Assembly: GCF_039555335.1 (NCBI RefSeq)
Contig: NC_092628.1
Coordinates: 102,198,647 to 102,262,646 of the forward strand
Reading direction: 5' to 3'
From: Amphiura filiformis
Lineage: Eukaryota > Echinodermata > Ophiuroidea > Amphilepidida > Amphiuridae
Length of the DNA: 64,000 bases
Each line of letters begins with the position of its first letter. Positions within the stretch are counted from its first letter, which is position 1. A program made the translations under genes and the position numbers. Of this stretch, positions 14,201 to 24,947 are shown one piece after another. The notes below the pieces were generated by a model. That model was not told the origin of the DNA, searched no databases, and worked only from the letters and a program-made list of their open reading frames with translations.

Positions 14201-17200
14201 TCAGTATCAAAATATCTTGCACGGTATTACTGTGCAGTATTATAATTTGTAATATAGCTAAAAGCTTCATATTATATAATAATAATGTTTATTAGATGAA
14301 CATGCAAACATTTGAATTGATGCTACTGTATTTTAATTGTACAGGTGCTGCTATATTACCTGAATCACTCCTGGAACTTGTCACAACATGGGTAACAGAC
14401 AGCCCTCTTCTTTGTATTGAACACATAACAAATCGTCTGCCTCATGTGCCTTCATTCTATACACCTATCAAGCAACAAACTCATCCTGACATCCTTTATT
14501 TGTCTAACCGAGGACCTATCGCTGGACTTGTACACTGTTGTGTCATAGCTCCTTTACTTTCTGCCCAAAATGGAGCCATGGAGTCTGGGAACCCATTAGA
14601 GGAACCATCAAGAGGAACAAAGACAGGTTTGATGTTTTCCAAGTTATTTTTGGGTGTGTTGCAATCGATGTTGTACTCGCAGGCCGAATTAGCAAGACTC
14701 AAGTATATAAGATGTCCTGAAATGATCACTACAGAGAGTATTAAGAGAATGGTACAGAATGTCAGCAAACTCATCAAGCTGAAGCATCTACCTTTGCAAA
14801 GTGAAGAGGTCCAGATGGCATTGGACAGGTTTGCACAAGCTATCCAGGTTGCCTTGGCAACAGGAGTGATCCATTCCTCAAGAGGTAGGTTTTGAAATAA
14901 AATGTATCCTACACTTTGTTTCACCTGAAGTGTAGAAATGACGTAGGTGCGTATTTCGCTGGTCACAATGATCGAATCGCACATGCTAACCTAATCTCGC
15001 AGAGATAGTCGTATACATGTACAGTGGCAGTTTGTCAGCACGCTTGCAGTGCAAGTAACCCTCTACAAGCATGGATGTCAATATGAAACTTGAGGTGAAA
15101 CAAAGTGTAGTAGCTATCAATTTTATTGTATGTCCAAGTTCACAGTGGAGTGCGCAGCACATTGAAAGTGGGGGCCAGGTTGTTCGGTTCCCCCGAATGG
15201 AGTCTGATTAGGAGTGTAAGGTGCGGGCGAAATCAGTCATTTTGGGGGAAATGACTGATTTCCCCTGAATGACCAACAAAAGTGGGGCCCCCCCTTTGTG
15301 CACGCCACTGAAAGTTAACTCGGCTGTGCACTATAGATGTTGTTCCTTTCTAGAAATTGAGCTTTTTTGATATATATACGTATGTACTTTGTAATGTTTC
15401 TTATAAATGCAAGCATAGAAAATCCGGATTTGTAAACTCCAACTGCATTATTTATGGATTTTATTTTACCATTTCACTTGTGTTCACAATATAAAAGAAA
15501 TCTTTCTAGCTGGGTGTGTTGTACTTCACTGGTCGTCTCCATTAGGAGGATTGGAGACAATTAACAAGAAAACATCCGATTTTGAATATTATGTATGTCA
15601 GGTTGCTTGGTGTAGTTAACTCAAATTTACCATTCCCTTAAGGGATCTAGAATGGCGTTTATGGCATTTGGACAGTATTTTTTGTGGGACATGAGAGCAC
15701 CTCAGGCGTGCTCAGGCGTGTCGAGTGCATTCTGAATCGAAGCATGTCTTTCTGGTATCAAATAATTTTCATTTTTGAAATTCATGATATAATACAAATT
15801 TTATGACAAATTATTAAAATTTGATATTTTTCAAATTTTTGATATATAACAGTCCTCGAAATAAATTTTATAAATCTAATGATATATTCTTAAAGTGTAT
15901 GTAGCTGGGAGGAAAAGCCGACGATCAATGGAAAATTTTGACCTTTTATATTGAAGATATGGATTTTTTCCCCAAAAGACCTATTTTTTTTTGTGTTTTG
16001 GGAAAAAAATCCATATCTTCAATCTGAAGGTCAAAATTTTCAATTGAGCGTCGGCTTTTCATCCCACCTACATACACTTTAAGTATAAATCATCAGATTT
16101 ATAAAGTTTACTTCAAGTACTGTTTAATATCAAAAATATCAATTTTAATGATTTGCCATAAAATGTGTATTACATTATAATTTCAAAAATCAAAATTATT
16201 TGATATCAGAAGGACATTCTTCGTATTCAGAATGCAATTCGATATGTCTGATGTGCTCTAATGTCCCACAATAAATACTGTCCAAACGTTCATACCCCTT
16301 CCCTTAAACTTTCCTAGGGGCATTCCTGAAATGTCCAGCATGGAGTGTTCGCAGATACCAGCACTGGCTGTCCAGACAGCATGAAAACAGCAAATATGTT
16401 CATTTTTTTTAACAATCGTGAAAACCAGAGAAGCACCCATCTGGCGGAGACACACTTTATGCACCCTGTAATTTACTAATCTACTTGCTTGTGCAGAGTT
16501 AATTGCCATTGAAATACTCTCCCAAGTTCTATGCTGGTTTACCCTTCCCAGAATCCATTGCAACATGATACATCACCTCATTTGTTTCCATTTTGAGAAT
16601 AGACTGGTTAAACATTAGGTTGATAGTCTAGAAATAAACATAAATACACAATTTACAAGATCTAGATATGCTCTTTTCATTGAGGTATATTTCGACCCAT
16701 ACTGTAAAACCCCGTTTACAAGCATAGTGTTTTGTGATGAAAGCTAAATTAATTCAAGACGAGCATAAATATGGCAATACAATAGATTGGTCTTAAAATA
16801 ATACTCGTTTAATGTTTGTATATGCTTGGATCCGTAATTTATTTGCTGTGAACCGGAAGTCATCGTTCCTAAGTTCATAGTTTGTCATTACCTAGTTTCA
16901 ACTTCATTTTAAGCTTACCTTATGATTTTACATGGAATTATCATTCTAAAAATGACCTCCAATAAACGCCCTCCTTTTGGAAAATACAACGCCCCGGGGA
17001 TGACTATTCAAGGAAATAGGGTATAGAAAAATAGTGAATTTACAGAGCATAGCTATTTCTATTGCACTTTTTGACTACATTGTTGATATGGAGTATTCCA
17101 GTCTAGTTTTGTAGATATTTCAATTCCAAGATATAAATGGATAAACAGAACTAAAGTTTAATGTTGTTCATGAGATGGATTTCATTTTCTGGTGACCGAA

Positions 17201-20200
17201 ATAACTTGACACTTGGAGGGATAAAAATTTAACTCCCAGGTGCTACTCCAATTAACAAGCACATTAAGATGATCACTTTGGAGAAATTGGCAATCATCAA
17301 AACTGTCAATATTCAAAAAACATTTAGCATTATCAGCAAAACATTAGCATCCTCAGTGATTATTCCAGTAAACATTATCATGTTACTGTAAAAGTCAATA
17401 TTTTCGTGAGAAGATATTTTCGCGATTTTGAAGATATTGTCAATTGCGCGAGAATTAAATTTCACGGTTTTGATATTGATACAATAGAAACCTAATGCAA
17501 AAGGTTATTTTCGCAAGTTTTTATTTTCGCGATTTTATGTCCACTCATGAAATTGCGAAAATAAAAACTTCGCGAAAATTTCTACTTTTACAGTATCACT
17601 TACTATAGTAGGAATTCTAATTGAATGAACGCAGCATTCAATAGCGTGATGTTTTTTTTGCGTACACCAGGGGTGGAATTTCGCGGGAGTCTGAGAGTCG
17701 ACTCTCGCAGAAACTCCCGTAAAATCCTATTGCGAGAGTCCATGTGGACTCTCGCTGGAAATGATCGGATCAGCGAACTTACGTTTAAGTTCAACACGCC
17801 TTAAAACTCAAAGCCTGCAAAATATAAAGGAAAAGTCACCAAAGATGCAATGACATAATATATGGAAGTGAGAGTATGATGACACATATATTAAAAACTT
17901 AACTTTGTTAGTTTATTTGTTAGTTTGTTTGTTTGAATGCATTTTACGTAGGCCTACATATATAATACCTATTGGACTCCCGCAAGATTGTACAACGAGA
18001 ATCCATTTACGGGAATCCATGGACTCTCGCAAAACTCTCTTGCGAGAATCCACTTGGACTCCTGTGGCACTTTACGAAATTCCACCCCTGGTACACTGCA
18101 TTATGTTCGTCAGCGTGTGCAACGCTTGGCGTGAGTAACACGGAAGTGAATCAACCATGGCAACACACTCATGATTGGTTAAAATTGTATCCAACATCGT
18201 GCGTTTGCGTTGTAGGTTGAAATATGCGATACCGTATTCGTTCCAATAAGCGCCCATGCCCCAATAAGCGCCCACCCAGGGTATTTTCAATATTTACTAA
18301 AGGGTACCATTAATGTTGAAGTGACAGATATACGTCGATACAGTGAAATAGCTGCAGACTACAAGTCCTGCGTACACTTGAAATACATTTTCTGCATCAG
18401 AAAAGCTACTAGAACGTCTCAAGACCCTTTTACAACCTACGTAAATTTGTCTCAAATAATCGCCCCTTATGAAAAAATTAGGTAAATGAGGTAAAAAAAT
18501 TAGCGCCCAGCCAAAATGACTTTGTTAAGGGATCTAAAATGAGCGTTTATTGCGTTTCGATAGTATTTTTTGTGGCACATGAGAGCACCTCAGACCTATC
18601 GAATTGTATTCTGAATCTGAAGCATGTCTTTCTGATATCAAATAATTTTCATTTTTGAAAATCACAATATAATACAAATTTTATGACAAATTATAAAAAT
18701 TTGACATTTTTCAATTTTTGATATATAACAGTCCTCGAAGTAAATTATATAAATCTAATGATATATTCTTAAAGTGTATGTAGCAGGGAGGAAAAGCCGA
18801 CGGTCAATTGAAAATTTTGACCTTTCATATTGAAGATATGGATTTTTTTTCCCAAAAAGACCTAATTTTTTTTTGTGTTTTTTAAAAAAAATCCATATCT
18901 TCAATACTAAAGGTCAAAATTTTCAATTGATCGTCGGTTTTTCAACCCACCTACATACACTTTAAGTATAAATCATCAGATTTATAAAGTTTACTTCAAG
19001 TACTGTTAAATATCAAAATATCAATTTTAATGATTTGCCATAAAATGTGTATTAAATTGCGAATTTCAAAAATTCAAAATTATTTGATATCAGAATGACA
19101 TTCTTCGTATTCAGAATGCAATCGATATGTCTGATGTGCTCTAATGTCCCAAAATAAATACTGTCCAAACGTTCATACCCCAGCCCTTAAGTGCCCTGGG
19201 CGCTTATTGGAATGAATACAGTATATGATCGCGGTTGGATCAAGTACAGCTTTTGAAAGAGGCGTTCATTCAATTGGAATTCCTACTATAGTACTAAGGA
19301 AAAGGAAGATAAAACGGGGATAAAACAAGAACAGTGATTTCATGTACCTGATTTTTAGAGAATAAAAGATAGGATTTTGTCTTTTGCCTATCCAATATCG
19401 TGTCATAATGGATGGGCTAGCCAATATTTTGAGTAGTGGATGCCGACGCACTACCTTTGTCCAGACGAAAATAAAGATACTTTAGTGAAGACAACCCCGT
19501 TATTTTAAATGAACGAAACCATCACGAACATCTAAGCCCCGAATCGCGTTCTTAGTTCTCCTTGCGTGTATTCATTGAGGAGCAACAAGCGTGCCGCCTT
19601 TGCGTGGCGGCCCGCGCCCTGACTAATATCACTATCAACTATTGTGAGATATTATACACCAGAAAACCAATCAAATTACGTGAATTCTTTACAAGACGCA
19701 CCCATTGAATAAGAATGTCAGTTGTTTCACAGGCAATAATTATGAGTCCCCCCTGGGGGGTAAAATTTCCGAACGGCCCACCAAAAATCACTTGCCCCCC
19801 CCTCGGCCTGCCAAAAATTGCTTGCCTCCCCTCTTGGCCCGCCAAAGAATCTTTGCCCCCACCCTTGCACATATGCCAATTTTTTGATATCCCATTGCAA
19901 ACCTTATATGGTTTTAGATATATTGCGAGCGCAGAGAGCCAGAAAATTTGCCTATTAAAGCGTTTCCGTACTGTTTTCGTTTATTTAAAAGGTATCCCAT
20001 GAATGTGTGCCAAAATTGCTTGCCCCCTTTCGCTCGCCAAAAGTTTCTTGCCCCCAATTTTATCCTCCCCAGGGCTCATAATTATTGAACAGCCCCTGAC
20101 AGCTTCTGAAATTTGTAGAATCAGTGAAGTTACAATGTATAATCTGAAAATTACAGTCTACTACTGCATAAGACCACACCACCAACCTTTTTTTTTTTTT

Positions 20201-23200
20201 TTGAAATCAGGGATTGAATTTTTTTATGAAGCACACATGTTACCCCCTTCTTTGCAATACCCCTACCACTGAATAGAGAAACAAACACACATGGACTGGT
20301 GACCTTTGGGGTCATTACCATGGTCACCTTTCCTGTTGTGTAGTCATTCCCTTAGGGTAAAATTGCTTTCACATTTGATCCATGGTAGCATAGGTCAGAA
20401 CTGTGGCAAGGTTGTAGTTGTTTGGTAGTCTCAGGGGGTAGCAGACATGGAAAGTATTAATATGTTTATAAGAACAGTATTTTAAATGAAGTTCTACTTT
20501 TATCATGTTTATGTGGAAATGTAACATGAAATACTATTGAAAAGAATTTCATGTACATTCACATTATTTTGTATACCGGTATGTTGGTAATTTGGACTGA
20601 TAAAAACCCAAAGAAATTAAATCAGAGACTTTTTGTAGTCCAGATTTTTGCCATTTCTTTTATTTTTAGCCCATTTTAGGGTCATTCTGATCATTTTCAC
20701 ACTGTTTCCAGGCTCTTTATCAAAGGTTGACTTTCATCCATGTAATTTGGACTTATTTGTTTTTAATTAATTAATTTTAGTTTAATTTATGGTCATGCAC
20801 CATGAATTGAGGTATAGGAAACTGAAAAGGTGTTCAATTTTTATTATTATGTTTTGATGAATCCAAGTGTGTGAAAATATGGGATCCAAAACATGATAAT
20901 GATAAATGATACTTTTTTTATATGCCCAATATTATTGGTCTCGTTATGAGTTTTAAAGTCATTTTAGCCTTCATTTTCAACTGGGGAATACCATATGTGA
21001 CTCCTCGCCACAACTGAGCCCGGATGTCGCCAATCATCATTTTTGAGATATTCAACCAAAATATTCTGCTTGAAATTAGCTTTAAAATGATGTATATCAT
21101 GTCTATAGTACTTGACATTTAAGTAGTGAAAATCAATAAAACAGTCAATAAATCCTTTCTTTCCTATTGTTTATTGTTAAGTTCGATGGAGCATATCTCA
21201 ATAGTGGCACTGGCGACATCCGGGCTCAGTTGTGGCGAGGAGTCACATATGATTAATAGTGCCCATCTGTGGTACTTAGAAAATGATGAAAAATGATAAA
21301 CAAAATGACTATGTGAATTAGGAAAAAATGAAACTCTGGTGCCTTGTCTTTAGGGACTTAAAATGATGTGAAAATAGATGTTGTCCTACTTTCTACTGGA
21401 AAATGATGGTAATTATTTACCATCAAGGGAATTTTGGCAAATTATGACTCAAGAAATTTTGGAATGTTATGAAAAATTATATTCTGAGTTGTTTATCTGT
21501 AGGCCGAGTACTTGTAGTAGACATTGTATATCTCCCTATCAAAATAACTTCATGAAGTCAAGTCAACAATTTATATCCGTATCTCAACCCCTATCATCTG
21601 CTCTTAGGGGTGGTGCAATAATTATGTGTACTGGGGGTGTGGGGAGATTTTTTGGCACGGCCAAAGGGAAGGGGGGGGGGGGTCAAGCGATTTTTGGCAG
21701 ACCATTTTGAGAATTCACCACCCTGGGGTACACATAATTATTGCACAGCCCCTTAGTTCTCTGAGCAATGCATAATATGCTCCAAACGTTTCACATTGTT
21801 TAATCCAGGGTTTTACCCCAACACACTTTCTCAACTTCTTTTTCTCCTTCGTAATCCCAATGTTACAACTAAAATCGCACTAATTAACATCACAGAATTT
21901 TCATACGTGTTACTTTTAATAATCTTGTCAAGTTGTCAGCACCAATAAGGGTTTGAAGTCAACACAATATATTTAGTACTAGTAGGCCCCTGCATTAATT
22001 TTTGAAGTACACTCACATTTATACAGGTCACCTGTAGGATACATTAATGCCAAAAAAAAACTTGCTGTACATCATTTCTTGTCATTTTTGACAAAATGAT
22101 TGTGTGATAGCCATGTTGGGCTATTAATGTTCCTAAAATGCTGACTGTATCCTTCAGGGAAGTACAAATCCCAGCCCCCTTGTGGGGAGGGGACAGGCCT
22201 GTATTCAGGATTTGGCTTTTTTAGGGGGGGCTGATTTTGAAAAAGTGGACTTTTTTTTTTCTTCTTCAAAATATGGACCTTTGTTGACCAAAAAGGCATA
22301 CAAAACCCCTAATTTTTCGCTCGCTACCCTTACATATGGGACTTTTTGGCCCTTTGGCAATTTATTTTATTAGGGGGGAGGCATCCATCCCCTGGTTACG
22401 GGCCTGGGAGGGGGCATTGTATTTTTGATGGGTATCCGTGCTGTATTTTCACATGTACATGTTATGATTTATTCTATTAAACTTTCTTCATATTTCAGAC
22501 AAACTGGTGAATATCTGTTCTGGACTTCCCGAAAACAGGTATTGTTTCATTAATTTTAAATTTCAAGCAGGCAGGGTGTATCCAGGATAGAGGACTAATT
22601 TTTGGGAGCTAAGAACTGTTTTTTGAGAAAGGGACTGCCTCGGATAGAAAGTTTTCTTTTATCGGGTATACTTTTTGGTCTTTTCAAGATAAATTCACCC
22701 AAAGACCCAATAGACAACCTAATATGCAAAAATTGCTATACTTCACACTTGCAAATCCTTATCATTCTTAATTTAAAGTGGATTTTCAAAAAGAGTTTTT
22801 TTCCGGGGTGAATTTCTTCACCCAAACCTGCATTTTAATTTAAACATACTTGTATTATTAAATATGTGGCCCACTCCCACAAAACATGCAAATGTTTTGA
22901 ATTAATAGGTATGTAAAGATGACATTCTCATAAAATATTTCTAATTCCTAATGTCATGATATTTGACTGTGGGAGTATTTTACTGTCTTAAAAGTGCATC
23001 TTAAAATCCTTAAAAGTACTGATTGAAAAGAGGATTATAATCAATAATTAACAGTTGAACTATGGCAAATCCCTGCTCATTCTTGTGTAAAGCAGAAAAC
23101 TAGTAATTGACCATTTCTCGGAAAAGAAATGAGGACAAAATATCCTGGTATCATTTTTACAAAATACTAGTAATCTTATCTTGAAAAGTATTCATATATA

Positions 23201-23767
23201 ATTTTGGTATTAAAGATAAGTTTGTATTGTGTACATTTATATCAAAATCACAAACAACACCCTTGTTCTACAGGGGGATGGACTAACCTATGGTCAGTCA
23301 GTGTTTTAATTATTATTTGCAAAATGATGCTACATGTATTAAAAAACCCTTAAAAATCACTAAAATCTTCAACTGCTTTTTTATATTAAAAATCACAAAA
23401 TGAGTGCTTTTTACATGCAACAGAAAATCTCAAAAACATAAAATCTGTGCCGGTTGGGCCAGCAGAATAGGTTTTGTTTCATCGCCTTGCAAAGATTTTT
23501 CATTCAAAACAGTATTTTTTAAATAAGCTTTGTATTTAAAAATTGAGAATAATAAAACATTTCAAACTGCTCATAATTTTGTAAACAATGTATTGTCTGG
23601 TTAATGAGTGTGGCCCAAATAGAAGTAGTACAATTTGTCTGGAAATGCTCTAATTTTCTGCTTACCATAAACATGTTCTGTGCATTTTTTGCAGGTTGTT
23701 GCATCTTGTTTTGCACCACAAAGATAATGGAAAGATTGCCCCAGGAGCTATGCTACAAGTTGGTTAA
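11252..23767 (+). CDS. INTS15: Integrator complex subunit 15 (C7orf26 orthologue)
   Basis: INTS15 is a small subunit of Integrator, the nuclear complex that cleaves snRNA and paused RNA polymerase II transcripts. Six coding exons are inferred: 11252-11437, 12310-12585, 13286-13454, 14345-14884, 22499-22538 and 23695-23767, all with GT-AG borders and matching phases. They encode 427 residues and stop at TAA. Family matches include MPELRDFL at the start, which aligns without a gap to the vertebrate start; AEFVF (about 50-54); LRELRLLEEL after the exon 1/2 join; VLECAA (143-148); DYCTLVPGS (about 170-178); LDRFAQAIQVALATG (about 370-385); and LPENRLLHLVL across the last two junctions. The vertebrate protein is 449 residues and has a longer Pro/His-rich tail, which is missing here. 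Intron 4 is 7.6 kb and packed with MITEs. The acceptor of exon 2 lies in the last copy of a four-copy tandem repeat. Exon limits were found by eye, without RNA evidence. An upstream exon at 7575 may extend the N-terminus. Confidence 0.9.
11485..11652. mobile_element. MITE, AATGGGCTATTCCAG family, copy 1
   Basis: The left end AAATGGGCTCTTCCAGTTGA is mirrored on the right by AAGTGGAATAGCCCAATC. The inside holds ATCCATACACCCCCTGTGGA and its inverse. The copy lies in INTS15 intron 1. Relatives are at 32056-32185 (broken) and 36713-36901 (best preserved), and a degraded one is near 41090-41200. Confidence 0.65.
12055..12342 (+). repeat. Four-copy 72-bp duplication of the exon 2 acceptor
   Basis: Four adjacent 72-bp units start at 12055, 12127, 12199 and 12271 with no length change. 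Each holds about 39 bases of intron end, ATTATATTTCAAACCAG, followed by 33 bases equal to the start of INTS15 exon 2. The last unit holds the acceptor that I infer to be used (exon start 12310), because it alone keeps the INTS15 frame open. Equivalent exon starts at 12094, 12166 and 12238 run into TGA or TAA before reaching the true exon. Confidence 0.9.
12721..13020. repeat. Dispersed repeat with GACCCCTTAATG motifs
   Basis: The segment contains GTGACCCCTTAATGATGTTT, then CATCCTATAGACA, AATGCATGTGTGCA and a second CCGGAAGTGACCCCTTAATA. The same order of blocks recurs at 60700-61115. It lies in INTS15 intron 2 and shows no reading frame. Confidence 0.6.
13726..14165. repeat. Imperfect inverted repeat in INTS15 intron 3
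   Basis: GTCGGCAGAG, AGTGCAACA, GTAAGTGCAGTAGAAT and AATAGCTGCC (about 13740-13806) return in inverse order as GGCAGCTATT, ATTCTACTGCACTTAC, GTGTTGCACT and CTCTGCCGAC at about 14089-14158. The spacer holds an A-run and a dispersed repeat. It could form a long hairpin in the intron. Confidence 0.7.
13851..13920. repeat. Dispersed repeat AGTGATTTATAGTG, copy 1
   Basis: A 70-bp sequence beginning AGTGATTTATAGTG, with GCACAGGCACAACGCCTAGA in the middle and CAGCACACTTTA at the end. It recurs at 33228-33298 and 37084-37150. It is probably the end of an older transposon; the family is not identified. Confidence 0.6.
15638..16307. mobile_element. piggyBac-like foldback MITE, copy 1
   Basis: The 670 bp are bounded by TTAA on both sides (15638-15641 and 16304-16307). 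Two arms of about 300 bp are near-perfect inverses of each other: the left reads TGGACAGTATTTTTTGTGGG early and TGAAGATATGG near the centre, and the right returns both in inverse order. There is no open reading frame. The TTAA borders and terminal GGGA fit a non-autonomous piggyBac-type element. It lies in INTS15 intron 4, and two more copies are at 18535 and 34361. Confidence 0.85.
17384..17595. mobile_element. TA-flanked MITE with ACTGTAAAAGT ends
   Basis: The left end TACTGTAAAAGTC with TTTTCGTGAG is mirrored by CGCGAAAATTTCTACTTTTA followed by CAGTA. Inner ATTTTCGCGATTTT blocks alternate between orientations. TA at both edges suggests a Tc1/mariner-type MITE. No gene is inside. Confidence 0.65.
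17668..18090. mobile_element. hAT-like MITE with CAGGGGTGGAATTTCG ends
   Basis: A perfect 16-bp terminal inverted repeat, CAGGGGTGGAATTTCG and CGAAATTCCACCCCTG, bounds 423 bp. GTACAC adjoins both ends, a partial 8-bp-type target duplication. The interior carries several GAGAGTCCA/TGGACTCTC inverted motifs. It is non-coding. Confidence 0.75.
18231..19220. mobile_element. MITE with CCAATAAGCGCCC ends, interrupted
   Basis: The left end GATACCGTATTCGTTCCAAT then AAGCGCCC is mirrored at the right by GGGCGCTTATTGGAATGAAT then ACAGTAT. The element is split by piggyBac-like copy 2 (18535-19190). A related uninterrupted segment lies at 35417-35480. Confidence 0.7.
18535..19190. mobile_element. piggyBac-like foldback MITE, copy 2
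   Basis: Same family as 15638-16307, with intact TTAA at both ends (18535-18538 and 19187-19190) and long mirrored arms. The host sequence reads GACTTTG before the first TTAA and GTGCCCTGGG after the second. The segment at 35417-35480 carries the same flanks with a single TTAA, which marks the unoccupied site. Confidence 0.9.
19726..20097. mobile_element. Harbinger-like MITE, copy B
   Basis: The left terminus is degraded but keeps GGCAATAATTATGAG. The right end reads GGGCTCATAATTATTGAACA then GCCCC. Inside are repeated CTTGCCCCCC and TGCCAAAAATTGCTTGCC blocks and CCCATGAATGTGTGCCAAAA, shared with copy A. It lies in INTS15 intron 4. Confidence 0.7.
20992..21251. repeat. Perfect 41-bp inverted repeat, 178-bp spacer
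   Basis: The arms 20992-21032 and 21211-21251 are exact reverse complements. The left starts CATATGTGACTCCTCGCCAC and the right ends GGCGAGGAGTCACATATG. The arms are GC-rich in otherwise AT-rich intron 4 of INTS15. No target-site duplication is evident, so the element type is unknown. Confidence 0.9.
21607..21752. mobile_element. Harbinger-like MITE, copy C
   Basis: The 146-bp copy is flanked by TTA on both sides (21604-21606 and 21753-21755). The ends GGGGTGGTGCAATAATTATG and CATAATTATTGCACAGCCCC are near-perfect inverses. This is the best evidence in the window for the 3-bp target duplication of the family. Confidence 0.85.
22194..22406. mobile_element. hAT-like MITE with CAGGCCTGTA ends
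   Basis: The left end CAGGCCTGTATTCAGG and the right end CCTGGTTACGGGCCTG bound 213 bp. The eight-base flanks GGAGGGGA and GGAGGGGG differ at one base. The inside has CTGATTTTGAAAAAGTGGAC, shared with segments near 37345 and 51975. It sits about 90 bp before INTS15 exon 5. Confidence 0.7.
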
Positions 23768-24327
23768 GTGATCAGTGCAGATTTGCCAAATATGCCTCAG
23801 CTTTCCATTTTAAAGTGTGGGTAACATGATTGACGGCCTCATGCCTCCAATTTACCCCATCAAAATGCAGATTTTGGTATCAGGTGAAAGCTCATATTTT
23901 AACATTTAACATACTGAAATGAGGTGTTCCAAATCAGTATATTTCAGAAGAAATCATCAAAAAACTATTGAATTAACTGTGGTATACCATGTTTGAGACT
24001 AATTCAACAGTTTTTATAGTAAATATAGTTATATAAGTGTATCAGAGAAGGTATCATACCCTTCCCAGAATCCTTTTCAACATGATATATAACCTGATTT
24101 TATCAAATGAACACTCCCATTACTTTGTATAGGTTCCATTGGAACAGAAAATTGAATTGGGAGAAATGCATTATGGGAAGTGTAAGATATTGTCTGTGAT
24201 AGTAAGCTATAGTAGATGTTGAATACAGACTAGTTGGATGTAACACTGATGTTAATTTGTAAAGATACTGGTAAAGTGGTAATTTTCACACATAATTTTT
24301 GGCGATTTTGTACTATCAAACTAATTT

Positions 24328-24830
24328 TCAAAAAGAAACTTATAATTTGTCACAAGGTCAAATCTTAAAATCCTGTCTATAAAAATGAACAAAAATTACA
24401 CACAGGATTACTTCAATACTCTACTCTAAACACATGTCAGTAACCAAGCAGTTGTCCAACTGTCACAACAACAAAATGCACTGACATGGAACACCTTCCT
24501 GGACCACATTCACAGCTCAACAGATTTCTTTGGCTGGGTTCCAATTAATCGCCTGTGAATGCGGTCCCGGTAGCTGTTCTGTGTGTAATTTTTGTTCATG
24601 TACAGGTGAATAATTGGAACCCAGCAAAAGCAGTCTGTTGGGCTGTTAATGTGGTCCAGGAAGGTGTTCCATGTCAGTGCATTTTGCTGTTGTGTCAGTT
24701 GGACAACTGTTTGGTTACTGACCAGTGTTTAGAGTAGAGTATTGAAGTAATCCTGTGTGCAATTTTTGTTCATTTTATGGAGAGGATTTTAAGATATGAC
24801 CTTGTGAAAAATTATAAGTTTCTTTTTGAG
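24328..24830. repeat. About 500-bp foldback downstream of the INTS15 stop
   Basis: Two arms of about 215-220 bp are inverse copies. The left runs from TCAAAAAGAAACTTATAATT through GGATTACTTCAATACTCTAC to GGGTTCCAATTA. The right runs from TAATTGGAACCC through GTAGAGTATTGAAGTAATCC to AATTATAAGTTTCTTTTTGA. The centre is about 50 bp. The first AATAAA after the INTS15 stop lies beyond it, so the hairpin may fall in the 3' untranslated region. Confidence 0.85.
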
Positions 24831-24941
24831 GCCAGTTTACATTGCTTGTTTTTTGTGATTTTCAGTTTTCTTTCATAGTCCTATATACATTAAAAGAACA
24901 TATTTGGTGTGTTTTTTATTTTCATGGTAGCTGTGTTACGC

Positions 24942-24947
24942 AATAAA
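24942..24947 (+). terminator. Possible INTS15 poly(A) signal AATAAA
   Basis: This is the first AATAAA that I find after the stop codon at 23767; another is at 25018-25023. If used, the 3' untranslated region is about 1.2 kb and contains the foldback. There is no transcript evidence. Confidence 0.3.

Noticed and set aside
14296..14344. In-frame ATG upstream of INTS15 exon 4
   Set aside because: The CDS continues from exon 3 through the acceptor at 14344; residues before it do not match the family.
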